From positions 2,728,001 through 2,792,000 of the forward strand of contig CBDFIW010000004.1 in assembly GCA_965248255.1 (NCBI GenBank): a DNA stretch of 64,000 nucleotides. The letters are read 5' to 3'. Source of the DNA: JAKZVK01 sp965248255 (GTDB lineage: Bacteria; Acidobacteriota; Terriglobia; Bryobacterales; UBA6623). Under the pieces are notes generated by a model. That model made no database searches and was not told where the DNA came from. It saw nothing but the letters and a program-made list of their open reading frames with translations. Shown one piece after another: positions 24,771 through 33,762 of the stretch (the stretch's first letter is position 1; each line of letters begins with the position of its first letter). A program made the translations under genes and the position numbers.

Positions 24771-27349
24771 TGGCGGCCGACCCGACTGTGACGCTTTCCC
24801 GAGGCGAAACGAAAACAGTTCGGATACGGGTGACCGGGATGACTTGCAGCGGCTGTGCGCATACCGTCGAGACCAGGTTGAAAGAGACACCCGGCGTGGC
24901 CGATGCACGGGTTGATCTGAACGGGGGCGTCGCCACCGTGGAAATCGATCCCGGCCGGGCGAGCACGGAAAATCTGGAGCGAGCGATTCATGAAGCAGGG
25001 TACGGCATTGCCCCGGACGAGGCCGACACCGGCGCTACTCCGCCGGCCGCTACGGTTCCTTCCACCCCGCCGGTCAACATGACCCAGGCGGCGCCGAACG
25101 GCACCGCCGCGGCCGAAACCGCCACCGTGGATCTCATCATCAGTGGCATGACGTGCGCGGGCTGCGTGCTCACCCTCGAGCAAGCTGTCACGGCACTCCC
25201 TGGCGTCACCCGGTCCGACGTGAATCTCGCAACCGGCACGGCGTCGGTCGAGTACAACCCTGGGGCAGTCGAAGTCGAGGCCATTCGTCAGGCGGTCGAT
25301 CGGGCAGGGTACCCGGCCCGGGAAGCTGCTGCCGCATCGGCGGAGATGCCCGGCGAAGAGGAGGAGCGCGAAGCCCAGGCCTGGAAGCGCCGGTTCCTGG
25401 TCTCCGCAGTTTTCACCGGGCCTTTGCTGGTGATCGCCATGTCGCACGGGGCGGTCTCGTTCCCGGGCGTTCACTGGGTACAGTTGCTCTTGACGCTGCC
25501 GGTCGTTCTCTACGCCGGACGACGCTTCTACGCCCTGGCCTGGAAAGCCGCCCGCCGCGGTTCGGCCGACATGAACACGCTGATCGCGGTCGGTACCGGA
25601 GCCGCATTGCTCTACTCGGTGGTCGCGACGGTTGCCCCGCGAGCAATCGACCCTGCGGCCGTGAGCCCGCAGCAGGTGCCGGTCTACTTCGAGACGGCGG
25701 CAGCGATCATCACGCTCATCCTGCTCGGGCGCATGCTCGAAGCGCGTGCACGTCGTCGGACGTCGTCGGCGATCCGTGGGCTCTTGAGCCTTCAAGCGCG
25801 CACCGCCCGCGTGGTGCGCGACGGGGTCGAGTTGGACATCCCCGTGGAAGACGTACGGGCAGGTGACATCGTCGTCGTGCGGCCCGGCGAGAAGATCGCG
25901 GTCGATGGGGCGGTTCTCGACGGGCAGTCGGCTGTCGATGAATCGGCCCTGACCGGCGAGAGTATCCCCGCGGAGAAATCGGCGGGCGACCGAGTGCTCG
26001 GAGGCACAGTCAACACGTCCGGCAGCTTCCGATTCACCGCACGCAAGGTGGGGAGCGAGACCGTGCTGGCCCGCATCATCGAGATGGTCAAGCGGGCGCA
26101 GGGTTCGAAAGCGCCGATCGCACGCCTGGCGGACGTGATCAGCAGCTATTTCACGCCGGTGGTGATCGCTGTCGCCCTCGTGACGTTCATCGCCTGGTAT
26201 TGGCTTGCGCCGCCGGATGTCGCGCTGCGGCTGGCGGTGCTGAACGCCGTGGCGGTGTTGATCATCGCCTGCCCGTGCGCGATGGGCCTGGCGACCCCGA
26301 CGGCGGTGATGGTGGGGATTGGGCGCGGTGCAGAGAGCGGCATCCTCATCAAGGGCGGCGAGGCGTTGGAAATCTCGCACAAGATCAGCACCGTCGTGTT
26401 CGACAAAACCGGCACGATTACAACGGGTCAGCCGAAGGTGACCGACGTCGTCCCACTTCAATCGAATCTCTCCGGCCATGAGCTTCTCACTTCGGTCGCG
26501 TCCGTCGAGGGCCGTTCGGAGCATCCGCTGGCCGGGGCCGTCGTGGCTGAGGCGCGGGCCCGCCGCTTGGTACTCACGGAAACGGATAACTTCCAGGCGC
26601 TTCCGGGCATCGGCGTGGAGGCGAGGCTCAATGGGCGAACGTGGCTAGTTGGAAGAGAGAAGCTGCTCTTCGAGCGGGGAATTGAGACAAGCTCGGCGTC
26701 TACACCGAGAGACCGGCTTGAGGCGCAGGGCAAGACAGTCATCCTTGCGGTTGTGGACGGCGCACTGGCCGGGTTGATCGCTCTTTCCGACACAGCCCTC
26801 CCCGGGGCACGCGCAACGGTCGAGAAGATCAAGGCTGGCGGGCTTGACGTGGCGCTCATCACCGGCGACAACCAGCGGACAGCCCAAGCGGTTGGCCGGC
26901 AAGTAGGCATCTCCCGAGTTCTGGCCGAAGTGCTTCCCGACCGCAAGGCACAGGAAATCCAGCGCCTACAGGACGAAGGCCGTGTCGTGGCGATGGTAGG
27001 CGACGGCATCAACGACGCCCCGGCCCTAGCGCAAGCCGACATAGGGATCGCCATCGGGCGGGGAACCGACGTGGCGATCGAGACGGCCGACATCGTCTTG
27101 ATGCGCGACGATCTCGCAGGCGTTGCTGCGGCGATCGAGCTGTCGCGAAAAACCATGTCGACGATCAAGCAGAACCTCTTCTGGGCGTTCTTCTACAATG
27201 CCGTTGGGATACCCCTGGCCGCGGGCGTCCTCTACCCCTGGACCGGCTGGCTACTCTCGCCGATCATCGCTTCCGCGGCAATGGCGTTGTCGAGTGTGTC
27301 CGTGGTGACGAACAGTCTGAGGCTCAGAAGGTTCCGGGCGGCCAGATAG
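24770..27349 (+). CDS. copA: Cu(I)-exporting P1B-type ATPase with two HMA domains
   Basis: An 860-residue copper pump. Two N-terminal heavy-metal-binding domains carry GMTCSGCAHT and GMTCAGCVLT. The membrane metal site is IACPCAMGLATP; the phosphorylation motif is DKTGTITTG; the hinge GDGINDAPALAQAD is complete. The later membrane helices carry FFYNAVGIPLAAG and MALSSVSVVTNSLRL, residues associated with Cu(I) selectivity. ATG 24770 follows AAGGAG by about 6 nt and overlaps the merR stop. An IS630 copy is inserted 3 bp after the stop codon, leaving the gene intact but cutting off whatever followed. Confidence 0.96.
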   Translation: MAADPTVTLSRGETKTVRIRVTGMTCSGCAHTVETRLKETPGVADARVDLNGGVATVEIDPGRASTENLERAIHEAGYGIAPDEADTGATPPAATVPSTPPVNMTQAAPNGTAAAETATVDLIISGMTCAGCVLTLEQAVTALPGVTRSDVNLATGTASVEYNPGAVEVEAIRQAVDRAGYPAREAAAASAEMPGEEEEREAQAWKRRFLVSAVFTGPLLVIAMSHGAVSFPGVHWVQLLLTLPVVLYAGRRFYALAWKAARRGSADMNTLIAVGTGAALLYSVVATVAPRAIDPAAVSPQQVPVYFETAAAIITLILLGRMLEARARRRTSSAIRGLLSLQARTARVVRDGVELDIPVEDVRAGDIVVVRPGEKIAVDGAVLDGQSAVDESALTGESIPAEKSAGDRVLGGTVNTSGSFRFTARKVGSETVLARIIEMVKRAQGSKAPIARLADVISSYFTPVVIAVALVTFIAWYWLAPPDVALRLAVLNAVAVLIIACPCAMGLATPTAVMVGIGRGAESGILIKGGEALEISHKISTVVFDKTGTITTGQPKVTDVVPLQSNLSGHELLTSVASVEGRSEHPLAGAVVAEARARRLVLTETDNFQALPGIGVEARLNGRTWLVGREKLLFERGIETSSASTPRDRLEAQGKTVILAVVDGALAGLIALSDTALPGARATVEKIKAGGLDVALITGDNQRTAQAVGRQVGISRVLAEVLPDRKAQEIQRLQDEGRVVAMVGDGINDAPALAQADIGIAIGRGTDVAIETADIVLMRDDLAGVAAAIELSRKTMSTIKQNLFWAFFYNAVGIPLAAGVLYPWTGWLLSPIIASAAMALSSVSVVTNSLRLRRFRAAR

Positions 27350-27352
27350 CTA

Positions 27353-28516
27353 GTGTAGTGCACCATAAATAATGTAACTTATGTTGGCTTCCCATCGTCT
27401 CTATTAACAGGAGGCATGGGATGCGAAGAGCACAACCAGTAACTTTGAACACAGCGCAATGCAAGCAGTTGGACCGCTACGCGCGCGGCTGCCAAGTCGC
27501 CGTTCGTCTCGCCCTGCGAGCCAGGATTGTCCTGCTGGCCGCCGACGGTCTCGAGAATAAGCAGATCGCCGCACAGCTCGGTGTCTCGCGGCAGTTGGTG
27601 GCCCGCTGGCGCACGCGCTTTCTCGAAAGCAGCATCGCCGGCATTGCAAAAGACGCCCCACGGCCCGGTCGTAAACCTGCCGTCTCGAAGCAGAAAGTAC
27701 AGCAGATCATCCACAAGACCACCCGCGAGAAACCGTCCAACGCCACCCACTGGAGCCGCCGCACCATGGCCGCCGCGGCCGGCGTCAGCGCTTCCACCGT
27801 GGGACGGATTTGGCGCGCCCATGGCCTCAAGCCCCACCGCGTCAAGACCTTCAAGCTCAGCAATGACCCGCGTTTCGCCGAGAAACTCGACGACATCGTC
27901 GGACTCTATCTCAATCCGCCTGAGCATGCTCTGGTTCTCTCGCTCGATGAGAAGTCCCAAATCCAAGCCCTCGATCGCACCCAGCCCGGCCTGCCGCTCA
28001 AAAAGGGACGCGGCCAAACGATGACCCACGATTACAAGCGCAACGGCACGACCACCCTGTTTGCGGCGCTCAACAGCCTTGACGGCAGCGTGATCGCCGA
28101 GTGCATGCCCCGACACAGCCACCAGGAATGGCTGCGCTTCCTGCGCTTAATTGACCGCCGCACTCCCAAGGACAAACAGCTTCATCTCATCGTGGACAAC
28201 TATGCCACCCACAAGCATGCCGCTGTGAAGCGTTGGCTCGATCGTCACCCGCGCTTCCACATTCATTTCACCCCGACCTCGGCGTCGTGGCTGAACATGG
28301 TCGAGCGATTCTTTCGCGATCTCACCGTCAAGCGCCTGCGCCGCGGCGTGTTTCGCAGCGTGGACGAGCTCGTCGCCGCCATTGACGACTACATCGCCCA
28401 GCACAACGGGCATCCCACGCCCTTCATCTGGACCGCGACCGCCTCCGACATCCTCGAGAAAGTCAAGCGCGGACGTGCCGCCCTGCATAAGGTGCAATCT
28501 GCTTGACGCACTACAC
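27353..28516 (+). mobile_element. IS630-family insertion sequence, copy A
   Basis: A 1164-bp element bounded on both sides by TA (27351-27352 and 28517-28518), the IS630 target duplication, with ends GTGTAGTGC and GCACTACAC as inverted repeats. It contains a single intact transposase. A second copy, inverted relative to this one, lies at 33728-36497. Confidence 0.92.
27421..28506 (+). CDS. IS630-family transposase (copy A)
   Basis: A 361-residue DDE transposase in one uninterrupted frame. The N-terminal half has helix-turn-helix sequence (IAAQLGVSRQLVARWRTRF and AAAGVSASTVGRIWRAHGL). The catalytic core shows LSLDEKSQIQALDRT, LHLIVDNYATHKH and WLNMVERFFRDL, giving the DDE triad. Compared with copy B at 35311 I see only three differing residues before the last codons (Cys for Arg in YARGCQ, Leu for Pro in RIVLLAAD, Ala for Ser in RFAEKL), indicating recent transposition. 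Confidence 0.95.
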   Translation: MRRAQPVTLNTAQCKQLDRYARGCQVAVRLALRARIVLLAADGLENKQIAAQLGVSRQLVARWRTRFLESSIAGIAKDAPRPGRKPAVSKQKVQQIIHKTTREKPSNATHWSRRTMAAAAGVSASTVGRIWRAHGLKPHRVKTFKLSNDPRFAEKLDDIVGLYLNPPEHALVLSLDEKSQIQALDRTQPGLPLKKGRGQTMTHDYKRNGTTTLFAALNSLDGSVIAECMPRHSHQEWLRFLRLIDRRTPKDKQLHLIVDNYATHKHAAVKRWLDRHPRFHIHFTPTSASWLNMVERFFRDLTVKRLRRGVFRSVDELVAAIDDYIAQHNGHPTPFIWTATASDILEKVKRGRAALHKVQSA

Positions 28517-28629
28517 TAGCGGCGCGCTCGAAGAAACCGAACTCCGAACGCCAGTGAGGGCTACAAAGCCCGTTGGGCCACCGTCGGTCTTTAGACGTGG
28601 TTGGTCGCCGAGCGCGGGCGCGAAATCAG

Positions 28630-29775
28630 CTACACCAAATCCAGCCGCTTGACTCGAATCTGCTCGTCGTCAAACACACCGAGGCCGAAGTTGCCGGCGA
28701 TCTCGATGTGCTCAACGTGGCAATTGAGCCACTGGCTGTCTTTGTCGGGCTTGAGAAGCTCGATTGAGGCCAAGTCCAGTTCGGCGCGCTTGGCGTCAAT
28801 CGCCCTCCAGCCGGTCTTGTCCATCGCTACCGGGTCGGTGCCAAAGTACATCGTCTTGTGCTCCCACGAGTACTTGCCGACCGTGCTGCCCGGCCCCCCG
28901 TGGTAAGCCGCTTTCACGCCGTCGAGGATGTTCAGTACGATCTTCTCGCGAAAGATCGGTAAATCGACCACCGCCGGGATGAAGAGCCCGCAGGCGTTCG
29001 CCGTGGTCGAGGCGTGGCTGCGGTTCACATTGTTGACAAAGCCGTGGGAGAGGTTCTTGAGAGCGAGCGTGACCCCTGCCGATTGGTGATGCTTTAGAAG
29101 GCATAGATTGACGACCTTGTTGACTTCCTTGCTCAGGAAGTTGCATACGTAGGAGCGGCGAATGTGCGGGTCGTCGAGGCTGAACTGGCTCTTGTACTCA
29201 GGGTGAACCAGCGGCATCTCCATGTAGAGGTCGCGGTCGTAGCCGTCCATATCCATCTGCATGGTCTGGAACTTGGCCGAGGCGGACATCCAGCGCACGC
29301 CCTCGGGAAGCCATTTGTCGAAGCCTGCTTTCTGGAACTGGTCGTGGTAACGGTCATAGACGACGATGTCTTGACGCTTCACCCCGGCTTGTTCGAGACC
29401 GTCGAGGATGTTGTGGACCACTTCGGGCGCAGAGATCACGTGCGGCTGACCTACAGGGTTGAGCTTGAAACCGACCACGTCGCCAGGCTCGAAGAACTCG
29501 CGCCAGGCGTCCGTCCAACTCTCAGCGTGGGTCAGCTCCATCATGCCGCGCTCCATCATCTGACGAACCGGCTCAGCCTGGTAGTGGTCCCCGACAATGC
29601 TGTTCGGGTGTCGAATCTCGACCACCCGGCCTGGATAAGGTCCGGGGATGCCGAGCTTCTTACCTGATGCCGAGGTAGCGGGCTTAGAAGCCTGCCGCTC
29701 GGATGCTTTCTGCCCGCACGCCACCGTAGCCGCCGCCAGTGATGAGGCAAGAAACTCTCTTCGATCAAAAGACAT
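28630..29775 (-). CDS. Tat-exported DUF362-domain protein
   Basis: A 381-residue protein starting MSFDRREFLASSLAAATVAC, a twin-arginine signal possibly followed by a lipobox Cys (VACG). The body contains the DUF362-type core, including DVVGFKLNPVG, NLCLLKHHQSAGVTLALKNL and YFGTDPVAMDKTGW. DUF362 domains often accompany ferredoxin clusters, but I see no CxxCxxC motif here. Molecular function is unknown. The gene is flanked by the IS630 copy A and the indolepyruvate oxidoreductase gene, both possibly unrelated to it. Confidence 0.85.
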   Translation of the reverse strand: MSFDRREFLASSLAAATVACGQKASERQASKPATSASGKKLGIPGPYPGRVVEIRHPNSIVGDHYQAEPVRQMMERGMMELTHAESWTDAWREFFEPGDVVGFKLNPVGQPHVISAPEVVHNILDGLEQAGVKRQDIVVYDRYHDQFQKAGFDKWLPEGVRWMSASAKFQTMQMDMDGYDRDLYMEMPLVHPEYKSQFSLDDPHIRRSYVCNFLSKEVNKVVNLCLLKHHQSAGVTLALKNLSHGFVNNVNRSHASTTANACGLFIPAVVDLPIFREKIVLNILDGVKAAYHGGPGSTVGKYSWEHKTMYFGTDPVAMDKTGWRAIDAKRAELDLASIELLKPDKDSQWLNCHVEHIEIAGNFGLGVFDDEQIRVKRLDLV

Positions 29776-29923
29776 GGGGCCTCCTTCGAGGTATGGGTAT
29801 CATTCTACAAGGATTGGGCGTGGAAACAACCCTTTTTTTGAACCCAGTTTGCGATGACGGGGCCAAACGTCAAGACGCTCGCCAAGGGGCTACAGACAAC
29901 TCGGCGGTCTGAAGTCGTAGGCT

Positions 29924-32900
29924 CTATGCCGCCGCTTGACGACTCATCTCCGCCAGCCTTTCAGCTACCGTCGCCCGAGCGCCCACGATCGAGTCCAGCT
30001 TGATCTGCTCGTAGCCGCGGATCTGGTCCGGGATGCGGGCGATCTCAACAGCTTGGTCAAGGTTTGCGGCGCTGAGACCCGGCAGGAGCCCACGCACAGT
30101 CTCCCGGTACCACTCAATCAGGGCGCGCTCCTCGCGCCGGATGTGCACCCAACCAAAGGGGTCCAGCGGCGTCATGCGCAGCCATTTCATCTTCGCGAGC
30201 AGGCGCAAGAACGGACCGACCCACGGTCCCAGCGACAGCTTGCGCTTCCATCCCAGCGCCCGCAGTGTGGGCGGATGTAGATGGTAGAGCTTCTTGACCG
30301 GCGCCTCGAACGTCTCACCTACCCGGACGTCGAACGCCGGATCTGTCAGCAGCCTTGCCACCTCATATTCGTCCTTGTAGGCCATCAGCTTGTAGAGCTG
30401 GCGGGCCACCGCGTCGGTCAGCTTGGTGCTTCCCCGTCGCGCTCTGGTTTCGGCCTGCCGAACCTCTTCGACGAACTGCCGGTACGTCTCGGCGTAGGCG
30501 GCGTTCTGAAATTGCGTGAGCTCTTCCATCCGGCTCCGGATCAGGCTTTCGAGCCCTTGCGCCTCGGGTGGGACGGCCGGCTCACCGAGGATCTCGTCAA
30601 GAACCTTGGGGTCTTGCTGGTACTGCCGGCCCCAACGAAAGGCCTCCAGGTTCCGCTCCACCTGGACACCGTTGAGACGAATGGACTGCTCGATCGACTT
30701 TGCGTCAAGTGGCGCAACCCCGGCCTGATAGGCAACACCCAGGAGGAAGACGTTCGTATACACGTGCCCACCGAACAGCGCTTCAGCCACCCTCGAGGCA
30801 TCGACAAACACACTCTTGTCCGACTCAGTGAATTGGCGAACCGTGCGGGCGAAGTGGCCGTCCGTGGACAGGACGGTCAGCCCCTGGCGGATCGAATCCC
30901 CAGTCGGAATCTCGTGCGAGTTCACGACCGCCGCGGTCTGATCGGGATCGACGCGGCGGAGGCTCGCTGCACCCGCCGCTCCCATCACGTCAAAGCCGAG
31001 GAGCAGGTCTGTGGAGCCGTAGCTGATGCGGTTTGAGGCGTCGATCGGCGCGTTCGCGATCGTGAGGTGCGAAACCACCGCCCCGCCCTTCTGCGCTAGG
31101 CCGGTCTGGTCGAGCGTGGCGATGTACTTCCCCTCGATCAGCGCCGCCGTCGCGAGCAAAGCGTTGATCGTCACCACGCCGGTGCCGCCGACGCCCGGCA
31201 TGAGGACGTGATACGACCCATCGGCCACGACCTTCTGGGCCGGCTCGCCGATCGAGATCCCCGGCAGCTCGGGCAACGGCTTCTTCTTGAGGCCCGACCC
31301 CTCCTCGATCATTACTGAAACGAACGACGGGCAGTCACCCATCGCGCACGTGTAGTCGGCGTTGCAAGAAGACTGATGGATTCTCGTCTTCGGCCCGAAC
31401 TGGGTCTCGACCGGATGCAGCGACACGCAGTTCGACTGCGTCACGCAGTCGCCGCAGCCCTCACAGACGCGCTCGTTGATCATCATGCGCCGCACCGGCT
31501 GAGGCATCAGGCCGCGATTGCGCCGACGGCGCTTCTCCGCCGCGCACATCTGGTCGTAGATCATCGCCGTCACGCCGGGCGTGGCTTCTAGCTCCGCTAA
31601 CACCGTCTCGATGTCGTCGCGCGGGCGCAGCTCGGTCATCTTCGCGAGAGAGGAACGGTCTTTGTAGCGTGTGAGATCGTCGGTCAACAGGACGATGCGC
31701 CGAACGCCGTTCGCTTCCAGCTCACGCGTCATGGCGGGGATGGTGAGCTTGCCGGCGGCGTCCTGGCCGCCCGTCATCGCCACTACGTCGTTGTACAGAA
31801 TCTTGAACGTGATGTTGACGCCCGAGGCGGCGGCGGCGGCGACCCCGAGCCGTCCCGAGTGGACGTAGGTGCCGTCACCGACGTTTTGGAAGATGTGGTC
31901 CTTGCCGCTGAAGGGAGCCGCGCCGATCCACGCGGCACCTTCGCCGCCCATGTGGCCGAGGTAGGCGACGCCTCGATTCCCCTCGAACCGCGCGGCCATC
32001 CCGTGACAGCCGATGCCGCCGCCGGCAATCTGTCCGTCTAGCAGCAGGGTGGAACGGTTGTGCGGACAGCCCGAGCAATAGCTCGGCGCGCGATTGGGCG
32101 CACGCTTGCTCTCGTTGACGCGCTGGTCGATCTCGTCGAGCTTCGCCAGGCGTTGCTCGATACCGGGAGTGAACTGCTCCGTGGGTGATGTAGAGGCACG
32201 CCATGGCGTGCCCGCGGGCGCAGCATGCTGCGCCCCTACATCCGAAAAGCTGAGCAACCGGCCCGCCAGGCCCCTGCTGATGATCTCCGCGTCCAGCTCG
32301 CCGTCGCTGGGGAAGAGGATGCTGCCGTCCTTGTCGTTCTTGCCGTAGACGGCCGGCCGCCGATCGCGGTTGTACAGCAGCTCGCGAAGCTGCAGCTCGA
32401 TGAAGCTGCGCTTCTCTTCGATCACCAGCACTTCCTCGAGTCCCTCGACAAACTCGTCGATGATCGACGGCTCGAGCGGATAGACCATCGCCAGCTTCAA
32501 GATGCGTACGCCGAAGTGTTCGAGGGCCGTGTCATCGAGACCGAGATTCGTAAGCGCCGACCGCAAGTCGTAGTAAGCCTTACCCGCGCTGACGATGCCC
32601 AGCCGGTCGCCCTCGTGACGCACCTTGATCTCGTTCAGCCCGTTGACGCGCGCGAACTCCTGGGCGGCCAGCAGACGCCGGTAGCGCAACTCCTTCTCGA
32701 GATGAAGCGAGTTGGGGACGATCAACAGCGGGTTCATCACCTTTTGGTAGGGCTGGCCGTCGATCATCAACTCGGGCTCGACCATGCGGCAGCGCTCGGA
32801 GTGCAGCTCGACCGTACCGCCGCCGTCGCACACGTCGGTGGACAGCTTCATGCCGGCCCACACGCCCGCGTAGCGCGACAGCGCGATGCCGTAGAGGCCG

Positions 32901-33439
32901 TGATCGAGCACTTCTTGGGTGTTGCCGGGGTGCAGCGTCGGCAGGCCGAAGTTGTAGAACGACAGCTCGCTCTGGTGCGGGATCGTCGAGCTTTTCGAGA
33001 CGTGGTCGTCGCCGGCCAGCGCCAGCGCACCGCAGTTTTTGCCCGTCCCGGCGAGGTTGGCGTGACGAAGGACGTCGCCCGAGCGATCGACTCCCGGCCC
33101 CTTGCCGTACCAGATGCCGACCACGCCGTCGACCTGCGGATCGGGCAGCGCCTGATAGACCTGACTGCCCATGACGGAGGTGGCCGCCAGATCTTCGTTC
33201 ACCCCGGGCAGGAAGTGGATATTGTGCTCGTCGAGCAGCCCGCGCACGCGCTCGAGCGCCAGGTCATAGCCCCCCAGCGGCGAGCCCTCGTAGCCGGAGA
33301 TCCACGTGCCCGTCTTGAGCCCCGCGCGCCGGTCGCGCCGCATCTGCTCGATCGGCAGCCGCACCAGCGCCTGGATGCCGGTCATATAGACCCAGCCGCC
33401 ATCGAGAACGTATTTATCGTCGAGCGAGTACTCCCGCAC
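29924..33439 (-). CDS. Fused indolepyruvate:ferredoxin oxidoreductase (alpha/beta)
   Basis: A 1171-residue single-chain 2-oxoacid oxidoreductase that decarboxylates aryl pyruvates such as indolepyruvate to acyl-CoA, reducing ferredoxin. The pyrimidine-binding and transketolase-like N-terminal regions are followed by the TPP-binding region around GDGTYVHSGRLGVAAAAASG, then an Fe-S segment ERVCEGCGDCVTQSNC with a further CAMGDCPSF, and finally the gamma-like domain (GVGGTGVVTINALLA, DQTGLAQKGGAVVSH). Around residues 400-417 an in-frame palindromic repeat codes DVGAQHAAPAGTPWRAST, absent from ordinary members. The gene stands alone and is followed on the coding strand by DUF362. Confidence 0.9.
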   Translation of the reverse strand: MREYSLDDKYVLDGGWVYMTGIQALVRLPIEQMRRDRRAGLKTGTWISGYEGSPLGGYDLALERVRGLLDEHNIHFLPGVNEDLAATSVMGSQVYQALPDPQVDGVVGIWYGKGPGVDRSGDVLRHANLAGTGKNCGALALAGDDHVSKSSTIPHQSELSFYNFGLPTLHPGNTQEVLDHGLYGIALSRYAGVWAGMKLSTDVCDGGGTVELHSERCRMVEPELMIDGQPYQKVMNPLLIVPNSLHLEKELRYRRLLAAQEFARVNGLNEIKVRHEGDRLGIVSAGKAYYDLRSALTNLGLDDTALEHFGVRILKLAMVYPLEPSIIDEFVEGLEEVLVIEEKRSFIELQLRELLYNRDRRPAVYGKNDKDGSILFPSDGELDAEIISRGLAGRLLSFSDVGAQHAAPAGTPWRASTSPTEQFTPGIEQRLAKLDEIDQRVNESKRAPNRAPSYCSGCPHNRSTLLLDGQIAGGGIGCHGMAARFEGNRGVAYLGHMGGEGAAWIGAAPFSGKDHIFQNVGDGTYVHSGRLGVAAAAASGVNITFKILYNDVVAMTGGQDAAGKLTIPAMTRELEANGVRRIVLLTDDLTRYKDRSSLAKMTELRPRDDIETVLAELEATPGVTAMIYDQMCAAEKRRRRNRGLMPQPVRRMMINERVCEGCGDCVTQSNCVSLHPVETQFGPKTRIHQSSCNADYTCAMGDCPSFVSVMIEEGSGLKKKPLPELPGISIGEPAQKVVADGSYHVLMPGVGGTGVVTINALLATAALIEGKYIATLDQTGLAQKGGAVVSHLTIANAPIDASNRISYGSTDLLLGFDVMGAAGAASLRRVDPDQTAAVVNSHEIPTGDSIRQGLTVLSTDGHFARTVRQFTESDKSVFVDASRVAEALFGGHVYTNVFLLGVAYQAGVAPLDAKSIEQSIRLNGVQVERNLEAFRWGRQYQQDPKVLDEILGEPAVPPEAQGLESLIRSRMEELTQFQNAAYAETYRQFVEEVRQAETRARRGSTKLTDAVARQLYKLMAYKDEYEVARLLTDPAFDVRVGETFEAPVKKLYHLHPPTLRALGWKRKLSLGPWVGPFLRLLAKMKWLRMTPLDPFGWVHIRREERALIEWYRETVRGLLPGLSAANLDQAVEIARIPDQIRGYEQIKLDSIVGARATVAERLAEMSRQAAA
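32189..32240. repeat. Inverted pair of 25-bp palindromic units inside the oxidoreductase gene
   Basis: Two 25-bp units face each other with a 2-bp spacer: TGTAGAGGCACGCCATGGCG continuing to 32213, and its inverted partner from 32216 ending GCTGCGCCCCTACA at 32240. The 52 bp lie inside a slightly longer insertion that leaves the reading frame open. Confidence 0.85.
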
Positions 33440-33727
33440 CCTCCGCCTCCCCGCGGTCGTTTTTCACTCTACAACAGTGGGGGGGGGCCGCCGCTGAAGC
33501 CTGAGCGATGGTGTTGAGCTAGTTTTTCACCCAAGAGCTTAACCGGCCCTAACTGTGTTCGTTCCGTCCCAGCCCAGCCTCGACCTTAGTGGAGTTTCTC
33601 CCTCTCGAACTCTAGGCGCTGCAGATCCGACCGAAAATCCTGTGCCGTGGACCGCATGATGACCGTCCGATTCTTTCAGGCCACGTCTCGGCACCGCGCT
33701 CAGAGTAATACAAGCCCATGTTGCCTA
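33440..33727. other. Gap without an intact gene; flank of the IS630 insertion
   Basis: No complete gene is visible. It begins with a run of ten G (33479-33488). The right part, read on the minus strand, is the continuation of the frame interrupted by IS630 copy B: joining across the element gives about 38 more codons starting GNMGLYYSERGAETWPE before a stop near 33613. Confidence 0.5.
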
Positions 33728-33762
33728 GTGTAGTGCGTTAAGCAGATTGCACCTTATGCAGG

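Noticed and set aside
24608..26524. 638-codon open frame opposite copA
   Set aside because: copA on the other strand has every P-type ATPase motif; the antisense frame is rich in Arg, His, Asp and Gly, without recognisable domains.
32225..33517. 430-codon open frame opposite the indolepyruvate oxidoreductase
   Set aside because: Antisense shadow of a gene with clear TPP and Fe-S motifs; composition (Arg, Val, Gln, His) is typical of such shadows.
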